Shown here piece after piece: positions 1-7,542 of a stretch of DNA of 64,000 nucleotides. The translations under genes were made by a program, and so were the position numbers. Under the pieces are notes generated by a model that had not been told where the DNA came from, ran no database searches, and saw only the letters and a list, made by a program, of their open reading frames with translations. Each line of letters opens with the position of its first letter. The first letter of the stretch is position 1. The stretch lies in assembly GCF_014218295.1 (NCBI RefSeq), contig NZ_AP023287.1:1488001-1552000 (forward strand), written 5' to 3'. Origin of the DNA: Mycolicibacterium litorale. Lineage in GTDB: Bacteria > Actinomycetota > Actinomycetes > Mycobacteriales > Mycobacteriaceae.

Positions 1-16
1 GCTTAGAGGCGGCGGC

Positions 17-41
17 GGGAACAACGGTGCGCGGTCTTGTT
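17..41 (+). promoter_or_regulatory. SigH-type autoregulatory promoter of sigH
   Basis: A GGGAACA block at 17-23 is followed, after 15 bases, by GTT at 39-41. This closely fits the known mycobacterial SigH promoter pattern (GGAAY, about 16-17 bases, then GTT). It lies about 165 bp upstream of the chosen sigH start, as expected for the known autoregulation of sigH. The motif is seen directly; its use as a promoter is inferred. Confidence 0.6.
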
Positions 42-203
42 GTTGAGGGAAACGACTTCGGCGGCGTACGCAGCCGAGAACGCGTCGGTGACAACCACTA
101 GGATCAAGGGAGGACTCTGGTGCCATTGGCCTGCCTGGAACGTCCGGTGGATCTGCCGGGCCTGTTCGACGGCGCCGCGACAGAAGGGACGGTGTCGACC
201 ACG

Positions 204-833
204 ATGACCGACATCGACGGATCGGCGGCCGAACGAGAAGAAACCGACGCCGAGCTGACCGCACGTTTCGAGCGCGACGCGATTCCGCTGCTCGACCAGC
301 TCTACGGCGGTGCGCTGCGAATGACGCGCAATCCGGCCGACGCCGAGGATCTGCTGCAGGAAACCATGGTGAAGGCGTACGCCGGTTTCCGTTCGTTCCG
401 CGAGGGGACGAACCTCAAGGCGTGGCTCTACCGCATCCTGACCAACACCTACATCAACAGCTACCGCAAGAAGCAACGCCAGCCGTCCGAGTATCCCACC
501 GAGGAGATCACGGACTGGCAGCTCGCGGCGAACGCCGAGCATTCCTCGACGGGTCTGCGGTCGGCCGAGGTGGAGGCGCTGGAAACGCTGCCCGACACCG
601 AGATCAAGGCGGCGCTACAGGCTTTGCCGGAGGAGTTCCGGATGGCGGTGTACTACGCCGACGTCGAAGGATTCCCGTACAAGGAGATCGCGGAGATCAT
701 GGATACGCCCATCGGGACCGTGATGTCCCGGTTGCATCGCGGCCGTAAGCAGCTCCGCGAGCTGCTGGCCGATGTCGCCCGAGACCGCGGGTTCATCCGC
801 GGTGCGCAAGCGCCCGAGGAGGTGTCGTCGTGA
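204..833 (+). CDS. sigH: ECF sigma factor SigH
   Basis: 209-residue ECF sigma factor controlling the response to heat, oxidative and disulfide stress. Region 2 (about residues 20-95) has the ECF core around [17 protein letters not shown] and region 4 (about 135-190) the helix-turn-helix around [20 protein letters not shown]. The sequence is nearly identical, from memory, to M. tuberculosis SigH (Rv3223c). ATG 204 was chosen over the GTG-type in-frame start at 120 because the family begins with M-(T/A)-D-I-D-G. The stop codon overlaps the rshA start (GTGA), giving coupled synthesis of sigma factor and anti-sigma factor. A SigH-like promoter lies upstream at 17-41. Confidence 0.95.
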   Translation: MTDIDGSAAEREETDAELTARFERDAIPLLDQLYGGALRMTRNPADAEDLLQETMVKAYAGFRSFREGTNLKAWLYRILTNTYINSYRKKQRQPSEYPTEEITDWQLAANAEHSSTGLRSAEVEALETLPDTEIKAALQALPEEFRMAVYYADVEGFPYKEIAEIMDTPIGTVMSRLHRGRKQLRELLADVARDRGFIRGAQAPEEVSS

Positions 834-1123
834 GTGACGAAGAGCGGTGGACACCGCCGGTCGGCCCGGTGGACCCGGAGCATCCCGAATGCGCCGCGGT
901 CATCGCCGAGGTGTGGACGCTGCTCGACGGCGAGTGCACCCCGGAGACGCGCGACAAGCTCAAGCACCATCTCGAAGAGTGCCCCGCCTGCCTGCGCCAC
1001 TACGGCGTCGAGGAGCGGGTCAAGCGGTTGATCGCCGCGAAATGCGGCGGCGAAAAGGCGCCAGACCGGTTACGCGAGCGGCTGCGTATCGAGATCAGCC
1101 GCACCACGATCTACCGGAGCTGA
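830..1123 (+). CDS. rshA: Redox-sensitive anti-sigma factor RshA
   Basis: 97-residue zinc-associated anti-sigma (ZAS) protein that binds SigH under reducing conditions and releases it on oxidation. The HxxxCxxC motif is visible (HLEECPAC, about residues 46-53), preceded by KLKH. It starts with GTG 830 overlapping the sigH stop by four bases, so the two are translationally coupled. Length and position match M. tuberculosis RshA (Rv3221A). In the family the zinc-binding cysteines are the redox switch, and all are present here. Confidence 0.93.
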   Translation: MSDEERWTPPVGPVDPEHPECAAVIAEVWTLLDGECTPETRDKLKHHLEECPACLRHYGVEERVKRLIAAKCGGEKAPDRLRERLRIEISRTTIYRS

Positions 1124-1154
1124 CGCCTCCGACAATCCTGCTGGCGAAACGGGC

Positions 1155-1229
1155 TTAAGCGTTGGGTCGCTTGCCGTGATTCGCCTTGGAGTGCTTACGG
1201 TCGCGCTTCTTGCGGCCACGCTTGGCCAT
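1155..1229 (-). CDS. Ribosomal protein bL37 (24 aa)
   Basis: Very short gene on the minus strand encoding 24 residues, starting MAKRGRKKRDRKHS and ending NHGKRPNA. Eleven of 24 residues are Lys or Arg. I recognise it as bL37, the small actinobacterial 50S protein first seen in cryo-EM structures of mycobacterial ribosomes. A good Shine-Dalgarno sequence (GGAGGA) sits a few bases before the ATG at 1229. The gene lies between rshA and the biotinyl protein on the opposite strand, and is usually missed by gene callers because of its size. The assignment is from memory of the sequence; no search was run. Confidence 0.88.
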   Translation of the reverse strand: MAKRGRKKRDRKHSKANHGKRPNA

Positions 1230-1383
1230 GATGATCCTCCGTCTGGTCGGTGCTTACATCCCATTGTCGCATGCGCCGCCGACAGCTCTTTCCGCCTCCT
1301 GGGCGGAGCGCTCGGCGCCATCGCCTCGGACGGTGTGGTTCGATAGACCGGCAGGCAGCAGCCGAGAAATGAGTGGGGTGAAG

Positions 1384-1599
1384 ATGGCCGAGGACGTTCG
1401 CGCGGAGATCGTGGCCAGTGTGTTGGAGGTCGTGGTTCACGAAGGCGATCAGATCGGCGAGGGCGACACCCTGGTGCTGCTGGAGTCCATGAAGATGGAG
1501 ATCCCGGTGCTGGCCGAGGTGGCGGGCACGGTGACCAAGGTCAACGTCGCCGAGGGCGACGTCATCCAGGCCGGTGACCTCATCGCGGTGATCAGCTAG
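1384..1599 (+). CDS. Biotin/lipoyl attachment protein (TB7.3-like)
   Basis: 71-residue single biotinyl domain. The biotinylation motif ESMKMEIPV is present, with the target Lys between the two Met residues (about residue 37). It matches the stand-alone biotinylated protein TB7.3 (Rv3221c) and probably acts as a carboxyl carrier (BCCP-like) for an acyl-CoA carboxylase encoded elsewhere, but the partner is not shown here. ATG 1384 is chosen because the family begins M-A-E-D-V; in-frame starts at 1186 and 1369 would add an unrelated N-terminus. The orientation is the same as pdtaS downstream (30-bp gap), so cotranscription is possible. Confidence 0.92.
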   Translation: MAEDVRAEIVASVLEVVVHEGDQIGEGDTLVLLESMKMEIPVLAEVAGTVTKVNVAEGDVIQAGDLIAVIS

Positions 1600-1629
1600 C
1601 GCCTCGCGTCGTCACACCGGTAGAGCGAC

Positions 1630-3120
1630 ATGTCGACCCTCGGTGATCTGCTCGCCGAGCACACAGTGCTGCCCGGCAACGCCGTCGACCACCTCCACGT
1701 GCTGGTCGGCGAATGGCAGCTGCTGGCGGATCTGTCGTTCGCCGACTTCCTGATGTGGGTGCGCCGTGACGACGGCGTCCTGGTGTGTGTGGCGCAGGTA
1801 CGGCCCAACACCGCGCCGACTGTCCTGCTGGCCGACGCGGTGGGCACCACCGCGATATCCGAGACCATGCCGTTGGTCACGGCGGCCTTCGAGTCGGGCA
1901 CCATCGGCAGGGAAGGCCCTGCGGCACAGAGCGATTCGCCCGGCTTGAACGTCGAGGCGGTACCGGTGCGCTACGGAGACGACGTCGTCGCGGTGCTCAC
2001 CCACCAGACCGCGCTGGCGGCGCGGCGCACGGCGAGCCCCCTGGAAGTGGCCTATCTGGACTGTGCGGCGGATCTGCTGCTGATGCTGTCCGAGGGCACG
2101 TTCCCGAATGTGGGTGACCTGGCCATGTCGCGGTCGAGCCCCCGGGTGGGGGACGGGTTCATCCGCCTCGACGGCGCTGGCGACGTGGTGTTCGCCAGTC
2201 CCAATGCGATCTCGGCGTACCACCGTATGGGCCTGACCGCCGACCTCGAGGGCCACAACCTGGTGGCCGTCACCCGTCCGTTGATCTCCGATCCCTTCGA
2301 GGCACAGGAACTGGCCGATCACGTGCGCGACTCGCTGGCCGGCGGTTCGAGTATGCGCATGGAGGTCGATGCTGGCGGCGCCGCGGTGCTGCTGCGCACC
2401 CTGCCACTGGTGGTTCACGGGGCGGCGGTCGGCGCGGCGGTGCTGATCCGCGACGTCACCGAGGTCAAGCGGCGCGACCGCGCGCTGCTGTCGAAAGACG
2501 CCACGATTCGTGAGATCCACCACCGCGTGAAGAACAACCTGCAGACGGTGGCGGCGCTTCTGCGTCTGCAGGCCCGGCGCACGAACAACGCCGAGGGCCG
2601 TGAGGCGCTGATGGAGTCGGTGCGACGGGTCTCGTCGATCGCGCAGGTGCACGATGCCCTCTCGATGTCGGTGGACGAGGAGGTCAACCTCGACGAGGTG
2701 GTGGACCGGATCCTGCCGATCATGAACGACGTCGCCAGCGTCGGCCCACCGATCCGGATCACGCGTGAAGGGGACCTCGGTGTGCTCGACGCCGACCGGG
2801 CGACGGCGCTGGTCATGGTGATCACCGAACTGGTGCAGAACGCGATCGAGCACGCATTCGACGCCAACACCGCGCAGGGCAGCGTCACGATCCGCGCCGA
2901 GCGGTCTGCGCGGTGGCTCGATGTGGTGGTGCACGACGACGGGCGGGGCCTGCCCGCGGGGTTCAGTCTGGAGAAGTCCGACCGGTTGGGGCTGCAGATC
3001 GTGCGGACCTTGGTGTCGGCGGAGCTGGACGGCTCGCTGGGTATGCACGATGTCCCGACTGGCGGGACGGATGTGGTGCTGAGGGTCCCGCTGGGCCGCC
3101 GCGGCCGGGCCGCGCAGTGA
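1630..3120 (+). CDS. pdtaS: Sensor histidine kinase PdtaS
   Basis: 496-residue soluble sensor kinase (Rv3220c family) that phosphorylates the RNA-binding antiterminator regulator PdtaR. N-terminal GAF-like domain (about 1-150), a PAS domain (about 165-280), then a HisKA_2 phosphoacceptor box with REIHHRVKNNLQT (phospho-His at about 297/298) and a HATPase_c domain with N box ELVQNAIEHAF and G boxes HDDGRGLP and LGLQIV. No transmembrane segment is visible. The C-terminus RGRAAQ-stop is the source of the 26-bp array that follows directly, so the gene's 3' end has been duplicated without damaging the reading frame. Confidence 0.94.
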   Translation: MSTLGDLLAEHTVLPGNAVDHLHVLVGEWQLLADLSFADFLMWVRRDDGVLVCVAQVRPNTAPTVLLADAVGTTAISETMPLVTAAFESGTIGREGPAAQSDSPGLNVEAVPVRYGDDVVAVLTHQTALAARRTASPLEVAYLDCAADLLLMLSEGTFPNVGDLAMSRSSPRVGDGFIRLDGAGDVVFASPNAISAYHRMGLTADLEGHNLVAVTRPLISDPFEAQELADHVRDSLAGGSSMRMEVDAGGAAVLLRTLPLVVHGAAVGAAVLIRDVTEVKRRDRALLSKDATIREIHHRVKNNLQTVAALLRLQARRTNNAEGREALMESVRRVSSIAQVHDALSMSVDEEVNLDEVVDRILPIMNDVASVGPPIRITREGDLGVLDADRATALVMVITELVQNAIEHAFDANTAQGSVTIRAERSARWLDVVVHDDGRGLPAGFSLEKSDRLGLQIVRTLVSAELDGSLGMHDVPTGGTDVVLRVPLGRRGRAAQ

Positions 3121-3302
3121 GGCACCGCGGCCGGGCCGCGCAGTGAGGTACCGCGGCCGGGCCGCGCAGTGAGGCACCGCGGCCGGGCCGCGCAGTGAGG
3201 TACCGCGGCCGGGCCGCGCAGTGAGGTACCGCGGCCGGGCCGCGCAGTGAGGCACCGCGGCCGGGCCGCGCAGTGAGGTACCGCGGCCGGGCCGCGCAGT
3301 AG
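3121..3302. repeat. 26-bp tandem repeat array, 7 copies
   Basis: Seven head-to-tail 26-bp units start at 3121, 3147, 3173, 3199, 3225, 3251 and 3277; the last ends AG instead of GA. Copies differ only at base 3, C or T, in the order C T C T T C T. An eighth partial unit is the end of pdtaS itself: the last 22 bases of the gene match the unit and include its TGA. Each unit holds a 15-bp palindrome, CGCGGCC-G-GGCCGCG. The array therefore arose by duplicating the 3' end of pdtaS with its stop codon, and it can be variable in copy number. Confidence 0.93.
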
Positions 3303-3322
3303 GCCGGAATACGAATTGAGTG

Positions 3323-3351
3323 GCGAGTGGTATTCAATACATTTGCCACTC
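3323..3351. terminator. Hairpin after pdtaS and its repeat array
   Basis: CGAGTGG at 3323-3329 pairs with CCACTCG at 3345-3351, and the loop contains the small palindrome GTATTCAATAC. The segment is AT-rich compared with its surroundings. It may end pdtaS transcription on the plus strand. There is no clear T-run. Confidence 0.4.
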
Positions 3352-3373
3352 GATAATGGCGTAGAACACACTG

Positions 3374-3398
3374 AAGGCCCCGACATTGTCGGGGCCTT
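3374..3398 (-). terminator. Intrinsic terminator of whiB1
   Basis: Perfect 11-bp stem AAGGCCCCGAC / GTCGGGGCCTT with an ATT loop, about 20 bp beyond the whiB1 stop on the minus strand. The T-tract is weak on both sides, so it may act in both directions between convergent pdtaS and whiB1. Confidence 0.72.
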
Positions 3399-3416
3399 CG
3401 ACGTGTTGTGGAGCGA

Positions 3417-3671
3417 TCAGACTCCGGTGCGGGCCTTGGTCCGTGCGTTGCGCCGCTTGAGGGCGCGACGCTCGTCCTCGCTCATTCCACCCCACACGCC
3501 GGCGTCCTGGCCGGACTCCAAAGCCCAGCTCAGGCACTCGGTGGTGACGGGGCAACGGTTGCACACGAGCTTTGCGTCGGCGATCTGCGCGAGGGCCGGA
3601 CCGCTGTTCCCAACCGGGAAGAACAGCTCCGGATCTTCGTCGCGACAGACGGCCTTATGGCGCCAATCCAT
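3417..3671 (-). CDS. whiB1: Iron-sulfur transcription factor WhiB1
   Basis: 84-residue Wbl protein. The four cluster-ligand cysteines are C9, C37, C40 and C46 (CNRCPVTTEC), followed by the GVWGG turn and the basic C-terminal DNA-binding tail KRRNARTKAR. WhiB1 is an essential NO-sensitive 4Fe-4S protein that binds the primary sigma factor. The sequence matches the WhiB1 family rather than WhiB2/3/7: it starts MDWRHKAVCRDEDPELFFP. A terminator lies downstream and a 245-bp upstream region holds inverted repeats. Confidence 0.95.
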   Translation of the reverse strand: MDWRHKAVCRDEDPELFFPVGNSGPALAQIADAKLVCNRCPVTTECLSWALESGQDAGVWGGMSEDERRALKRRNARTKARTGV

Positions 3672-3916
3672 TCTTTTAACTCCTCACTATGTGCGCAGCA
3701 GGGCGCACGAGCTTTTCTTCGGCTGTTAACGCGTGCACACAATTTGTTTCTGCACTGTTGCATCCGATGCTTTCACAGGCTCGACGGATGTCAAGGGAAG
3801 CGCGTTAACACGTGTGCAACGTCACTTGGTGACCGCGTTAGCCGAGCGCTTACCCCGTTGTACTAAGATCAACACACTCGCGCCCAAAATTTCTTCCGGA
3901 TTTCCATCGGCGCAGC
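3672..3916 (-). promoter_or_regulatory. whiB1 upstream regulatory region
   Basis: 245 bp with no gene, AT-richer than its surroundings. It holds GTTAACGC (3725-3732) and its exact inverse GCGTTAAC (3802-3809), and a GTCAC-TTG-GTGAC palindrome at about 3821-3833. In M. tuberculosis the whiB1 promoter is known to be controlled by CRP/cAMP; the GTCAC/GTGAC element is only loosely CRP-like (consensus TGTGA-N6-TCACA). No transcription start can be placed with confidence. Confidence 0.4.
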
Positions 3917-4867
3917 TCAGCGGGTGAGTGGCGGTGGCGCGATCACTCCGAGGGCGTCGGGAACCGACGTGAAGGTCATGGTTTCACGCAGGCCTACGTA
4001 ATCTCCGTCGATCTGGCAGGCGACCGGTACGTGGGACGCGATGCGGACCCAGGCGAGGTCGTCGTCGCGGATGAGGTGGCGGGCCACGGGGTTGGGGTCG
4101 CGGGCGAACATCTGCCGTGCCAGCCGCAGGTTCGCCCACGCGTTCATGCTGGTGGTGGCGAAGAGGCCGAGCCCGGTCTCGAACGTCGTCCCGGGGTTGG
4201 TCCAGATGGGCCTGGCGTTGGCGTAGGTCCAGGGGCTCGAGTTCGACACGAACGCGAAATGCACGCCCGGTACGGGCTCGTGATCCGGTGTGTGCAGCGT
4301 CAGGGTGGGCTCTTTGCGGACGCTGGCGAGGACCTCACGCACCGCAACGCGGATGTAGCGCGAGGCGGTCACCTTGCGGCCCTTGGCCCGCTGCGCTTCG
4401 ACGGCGGCCACCACATCGCCGTCGACTCCCATCCCCGCGGTGAACACGGCCCAGCGCTCCCCGCAGTCCATCAGCCCGATCCGTCGCCACACCCCGCTGC
4501 GGCGGTACTCGCCGAGCAGGTCCACGAGCTGGTTGGTGGCCTCGATGGGGTCCGGGCTGATGCCCAGCGCGCGGGCGAACACGTTGGCCGACCCGCCCGG
4601 CACCACGCCGACCGCCGGGGAATCGCTGCGTCGGCCGTGCCGCAGGACGCCGTTGACCACTTCGTTCACGGTGCCGTCACCGCCATGCACGATCAGCACG
4701 TCGACACCGTCGGCGGCCGCGTCGTGCGCGATCTCGATGGCGTGGCCGCGGTGGTCGGTGTGGGCGACGGTGAGGTCGACACGGCTCTCCAGCGCGTGGG
4801 CGAGGAGGTCACGGCCTGCCGCGGTGGTCGATGTGGCGTTCGGGTTGACGATCAGCACGGCACGCAC
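3917..4867 (-). CDS. Diacylglycerol/sphingosine kinase-family protein
   Basis: 316-residue protein of the DAGK catalytic (NAD-kinase-like) fold, corresponding to Rv3218. Visible signatures are the N-terminal VLIVNPNATS, the glycine-rich nucleotide loop VHGGDGTVNEVVNG (about residues 60-75), and VVPGGSANVFARALG. Likely phosphorylates a lipid diol at the membrane; the true substrate is unknown. GTG 4867 is chosen because the fold begins there; the longer in-frame version to 5149 is an N-terminal extension that runs through the divergent neighbour and does not look like protein of this family. The next gene, at 4907, is divergent with a 39-bp gap. Confidence 0.85.
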   Translation of the reverse strand: MRAVLIVNPNATSTTAAGRDLLAHALESRVDLTVAHTDHRGHAIEIAHDAAADGVDVLIVHGGDGTVNEVVNGVLRHGRRSDSPAVGVVPGGSANVFARALGISPDPIEATNQLVDLLGEYRRSGVWRRIGLMDCGERWAVFTAGMGVDGDVVAAVEAQRAKGRKVTASRYIRVAVREVLASVRKEPTLTLHTPDHEPVPGVHFAFVSNSSPWTYANARPIWTNPGTTFETGLGLFATTSMNAWANLRLARQMFARDPNPVARHLIRDDDLAWVRIASHVPVACQIDGDYVGLRETMTFTSVPDALGVIAPPPLTR

Positions 4868-4906
4868 GAGGCATGAGCCTAACCGCGAGCATCTAGGCTC
4901 GACGTC

Positions 4907-5329
4907 GTGACCGTTCCCGCGCCGACGACCGTGCGTCAGGCCGCCGTGCTGGTGGCCCTCGAGGGTGCTGCCGGTGTGGCGGCCGCCTTGGTCTATCTGG
5001 TCAGCGGTTTCTCCGGTGCCGAGGAGGCCGGTCTCAACAAGTTCGGGACGGCGGCCTGGTTCGCGATCATCGGCGGCGCGGTGCTGGGCGCGGGGTGGGC
5101 GCTGTGGTCCGGACGGCGGTGGGGCCGGGGAATCGCGGTGATGGCGCAACTGCTGCTACTGCCGGTGACCTGGTACGTCGCGGTCGGTTCGCACCAGTGG
5201 TTCTACGGCATCCCGGTCGCCGCGGTGGCGGTGACCGCGCTGCTACTGCTGTTCAGCCCGTCGGCGTTGCAGTGGCTGGGCGCTCAGGACTCCGCCAGCG
5301 CCGACAGCTCCGGGCCCGACACCCGATAG
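4907..5329 (+). CDS. Small integral membrane protein (Rv3217c-like)
   Basis: 140-residue protein with about four hydrophobic helices (around residues 9-32, 46-64, 73-92 and 97-118). It has no catalytic motif I recognise and corresponds by position to Rv3217c. Starts with GTG 4907. Its last 46 bases overlap tail-to-tail with the GNAT gene on the other strand. Function unknown. Confidence 0.8.
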   Translation: MTVPAPTTVRQAAVLVALEGAAGVAAALVYLVSGFSGAEEAGLNKFGTAAWFAIIGGAVLGAGWALWSGRRWGRGIAVMAQLLLLPVTWYVAVGSHQWFYGIPVAAVAVTALLLLFSPSALQWLGAQDSASADSSGPDTR

Positions 5330-5763
5330 GTGATCCAGTCCGTCTGCGGCTTCCCGCCGACGGCGTCGTAGAGGGCGATCGCGTTCTCGTTCCAGTCGAG
5401 CACCGCCCAGGACAGCCTGCTGTAGCCGTTGGTGACGCATTCGCGCGCCAGCGTCGACAGCAGCGTGCGGGCGAGCCCCCGGCGGCGGTACTGCGGGCGG
5501 ACGAACAGGTCTTCCAGGTAGATGCCGGCCACGCCGTCCCAGGTGGAGAAGTTGTAGAACCACAGCGCTCCGGCGGCGGCCTGGCCGTCGATCTCGACGA
5601 GGTGGCCGTAGACCCGCGGTTGGTCGCCGAACAGCGCGTCATGAAGCTGCGCCTCGGTCACGGTGCATTCGTCCGACGCGCGTTCGAATGCGGCCAGTTC
5701 GTGCACCATCGCGGCGAGCTCCACTTCGTCGCCGGGTTCGACCCGTCGGATGTTCACGGTCAT
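5284..5763 (-). CDS. GNAT-family N-acetyltransferase
   Basis: 159-residue GNAT acetyltransferase (Rv3216-like). The acetyl-CoA pyrophosphate-binding loop RPQYRRRGLARTLL (about residues 90-103) and the downstream WAVLDWNENAIALYDAVGG motif are intact. The sequence resembles the diamine (spermidine/spermine-type) N-acetyltransferase branch, but the acceptor substrate is unknown. ATG 5763 overlaps the entC stop by four bases (ATGA), so it is the last gene of a gpm2-entC-GNAT operon. The longer in-frame version to 6321 is a shadow over entC. Confidence 0.87.
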   Translation of the reverse strand: MTVNIRRVEPGDEVELAAMVHELAAFERASDECTVTEAQLHDALFGDQPRVYGHLVEIDGQAAAGALWFYNFSTWDGVAGIYLEDLFVRPQYRRRGLARTLLSTLARECVTNGYSRLSWAVLDWNENAIALYDAVGGKPQTDWITYRVSGPELSALAES

Positions 5764-6887
5764 TGCGCTACTCCCAGTGCGGACAGGATGGTGGTGAATT
5801 TCGTTGTGGTTTCGGCCACTTCGTCGTCGGGGTCGGATTCGGCGACGATGCCGCCGCCGGAGTGGGCGGTTGCGCTGCGCCGGTCGGCCGCCAGTTGGGC
5901 GCACCGGATCGAGACCACCCAGCGGCCGTCGCCCGCGGCGTCGCACCATCCCACCGCACCCGCGTAGAAACCGCGGTCGCCCTCGATCTGTTTGATGAGT
6001 GCGGCGGCCGCGTCGGTGGGCACCCCGCCGACCGCGGGGGTGGGGTGCAGTGCCACCGCGAGATCCAGTGCCGTCGTTGATGTGTCGCGAAGGCGACCGG
6101 TTATCTGGGTGCTCAGGTGCCAGACGGCGGCGGTGGCGCTGAGATGCGGTTGCGGGGCGATCTGCAGATCCACGCAGAAGGGGTCGAGGGCAGTGCGGAC
6201 CTCGTCGATGACGATCGCATGCTCGTGACGGTTCTTGGCCGATTCGGCGAGCGCGGCGCCGCTGGCGCGGTCCGCCGTGGGATCGGCGAAGCGCGGCGCC
6301 GAACCGGCGAACGGTTGGCATGTCACCACCTCACCGCGCCGGGCCACCAGCAGTTCGGGGCTCGCGCCGATGAGCGCCGCGCCGCCGTATCCGCCACCGG
6401 CCGCACTGAGGTCCACCAGGTACGCGTTCGCGCCGGCGTCGTCGGAGACCAGTCGGCGCAGCACGGTCCTGGCATCCAGGGGTTGGTCGGCGGTGAGACG
6501 CAGCGCGCGCGCCAGGACGACCTTGTGCAATGCGGTGGCCGGGTCGTTGAGGGCTCGCACGGCGGTCGCCACGCGCTCCCGGTGCTCCTGCGGTGCGGGC
6601 CGGAACTCCGCGACCCGTACGGCGGGCAGTGCAGCGGTGGGCCAGTCCGGCAGCGCCCCGAGGAATCCGACCGTCTGCGGCCGGAACAGCGCGGTCGGCG
6701 CCGTCAGGTCGAATGGCAAGGCGCCCAACACGATAGGAGCCTCTCCGGCGGCCAGTGCGGCACGTGCGGAGGTGAGCGCCGGGTAGGCGGTGTGCATCCC
6801 GTCGGCGACGACGATGCCCTGTGGGCCGGTGAGCACGAAGGTCGGTTCGGCCCCGTGAGTCGTCGGGCCGGTCACGTCGGTAGGCAC
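5760..6887 (-). CDS. entC: Isochorismate synthase family protein EntC
   Basis: 375-residue chorismate-binding enzyme of the isochorismate synthase group (chorismate to isochorismate, feeding salicylate/mycobactin or menaquinone synthesis). Conserved family blocks are present: LHKVVLARALRL, IGASPELLVAR, PFAGSAPR, KNRHEHAIVIDEVR, ALHPTPAVGGVPT and EGDRGFYAGAVGW. GTG 6887 is chosen, overlapping gpm2 by 16 bp; a second GTG at 6875 would give a 4-bp overlap and is also possible. Closely follows Rv3215 in length (372) and context. Confidence 0.9.
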   Translation of the reverse strand: MPTDVTGPTTHGAEPTFVLTGPQGIVVADGMHTAYPALTSARAALAAGEAPIVLGALPFDLTAPTALFRPQTVGFLGALPDWPTAALPAVRVAEFRPAPQEHRERVATAVRALNDPATALHKVVLARALRLTADQPLDARTVLRRLVSDDAGANAYLVDLSAAGGGYGGAALIGASPELLVARRGEVVTCQPFAGSAPRFADPTADRASGAALAESAKNRHEHAIVIDEVRTALDPFCVDLQIAPQPHLSATAAVWHLSTQITGRLRDTSTTALDLAVALHPTPAVGGVPTDAAAALIKQIEGDRGFYAGAVGWCDAAGDGRWVVSIRCAQLAADRRSATAHSGGGIVAESDPDDEVAETTTKFTTILSALGVAQ

Positions 6888-7483
6888 GGATGCGGATAAC
6901 CGGTCAGTGCCAGCGCACTGATCTGGCGCACCCCGTGCTCCCAACCGCACACTGCGATCGACGCGGCCACCATCGCGAACCGGATGCCTTCGGGCACTGG
7001 CAGTTCCGCCCAGCGGGTGATCACCGCGCGCGAGAAGTGACCGTGACCGACGAAGATCACGTCACGGGATCCCAGGTGCCCCAACGCCAACTCGACCGCG
7101 CGGTCGGCGCGTTCGCTGACCGCCTCGACACTTTCGCCGCCCGGGCAGCCGTGGGTCCACACCAGCCATTCGGGGTCGGTTTCGCGGATCTGCGCGGTGG
7201 TGCGGCCTTCGTACTCGCCGTAATCCCACTCGACCAGCACGTCGGACACCTCGTCGACGGTGAGGCCCGCGAGGGCGGCGGTGTCGAGCGCGCGCCGGCG
7301 CGGACTGCTGATCACCAGCGGATTGTCCAGAGTCAGCCGATCGAGCGCTTCAGCGGTATGCGTCGCCTGTTCGCGGCCGGTTGCCGTCAGCTCGAGGTCG
7401 GTGCGGCTGGTGTGCCGCCCAGAACGCGACCACTCCGTCTCGCCGTGGCGGATCAGCAACAGTCGATGGTCGGTCGGGCCCAC
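6872..7483 (-). CDS. gpm2: Histidine-phosphatase superfamily acid phosphatase Gpm2
   Basis: 203-residue branch-1 histidine phosphatase. The RHGETEWS motif (about residues 11-18) contains the phospho-His, and the second catalytic His lies in VGHGHFSRAV. The M. tuberculosis homologue Rv3214 is named gpm2 but was shown to be a phosphatase rather than a phosphoglycerate mutase. GTG 7483 gives exactly the family length of 203; the in-frame extension to 7762 crosses the divergent ParA gene and is rejected. First gene of the gpm2-entC-GNAT operon. Confidence 0.9.
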   Translation of the reverse strand: MGPTDHRLLLIRHGETEWSRSGRHTSRTDLELTATGREQATHTAEALDRLTLDNPLVISSPRRRALDTAALAGLTVDEVSDVLVEWDYGEYEGRTTAQIRETDPEWLVWTHGCPGGESVEAVSERADRAVELALGHLGSRDVIFVGHGHFSRAVITRWAELPVPEGIRFAMVAASIAVCGWEHGVRQISALALTGYPHPCLPT

Positions 7484-7542
7484 ACCCGTCGATTCTGCCG
7501 CACGGCCGTGTGTGGGGGCCTTTCGCGTGTCAGGATGGCCCT

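Noticed and set aside
3121..3302. Possible CRISPR or coding repeat
   Set aside because: Copies abut without spacers and each ends with a stop codon in the pdtaS frame; it is a simple tandem duplication.
1612..3386. Long minus-strand frames across pdtaS and its repeat array, with RPGRG/RGPAAVPHCAA-type repeats
   Set aside because: They are antisense to a clear kinase gene and the repeated residues come only from reading the 26-bp array backwards.
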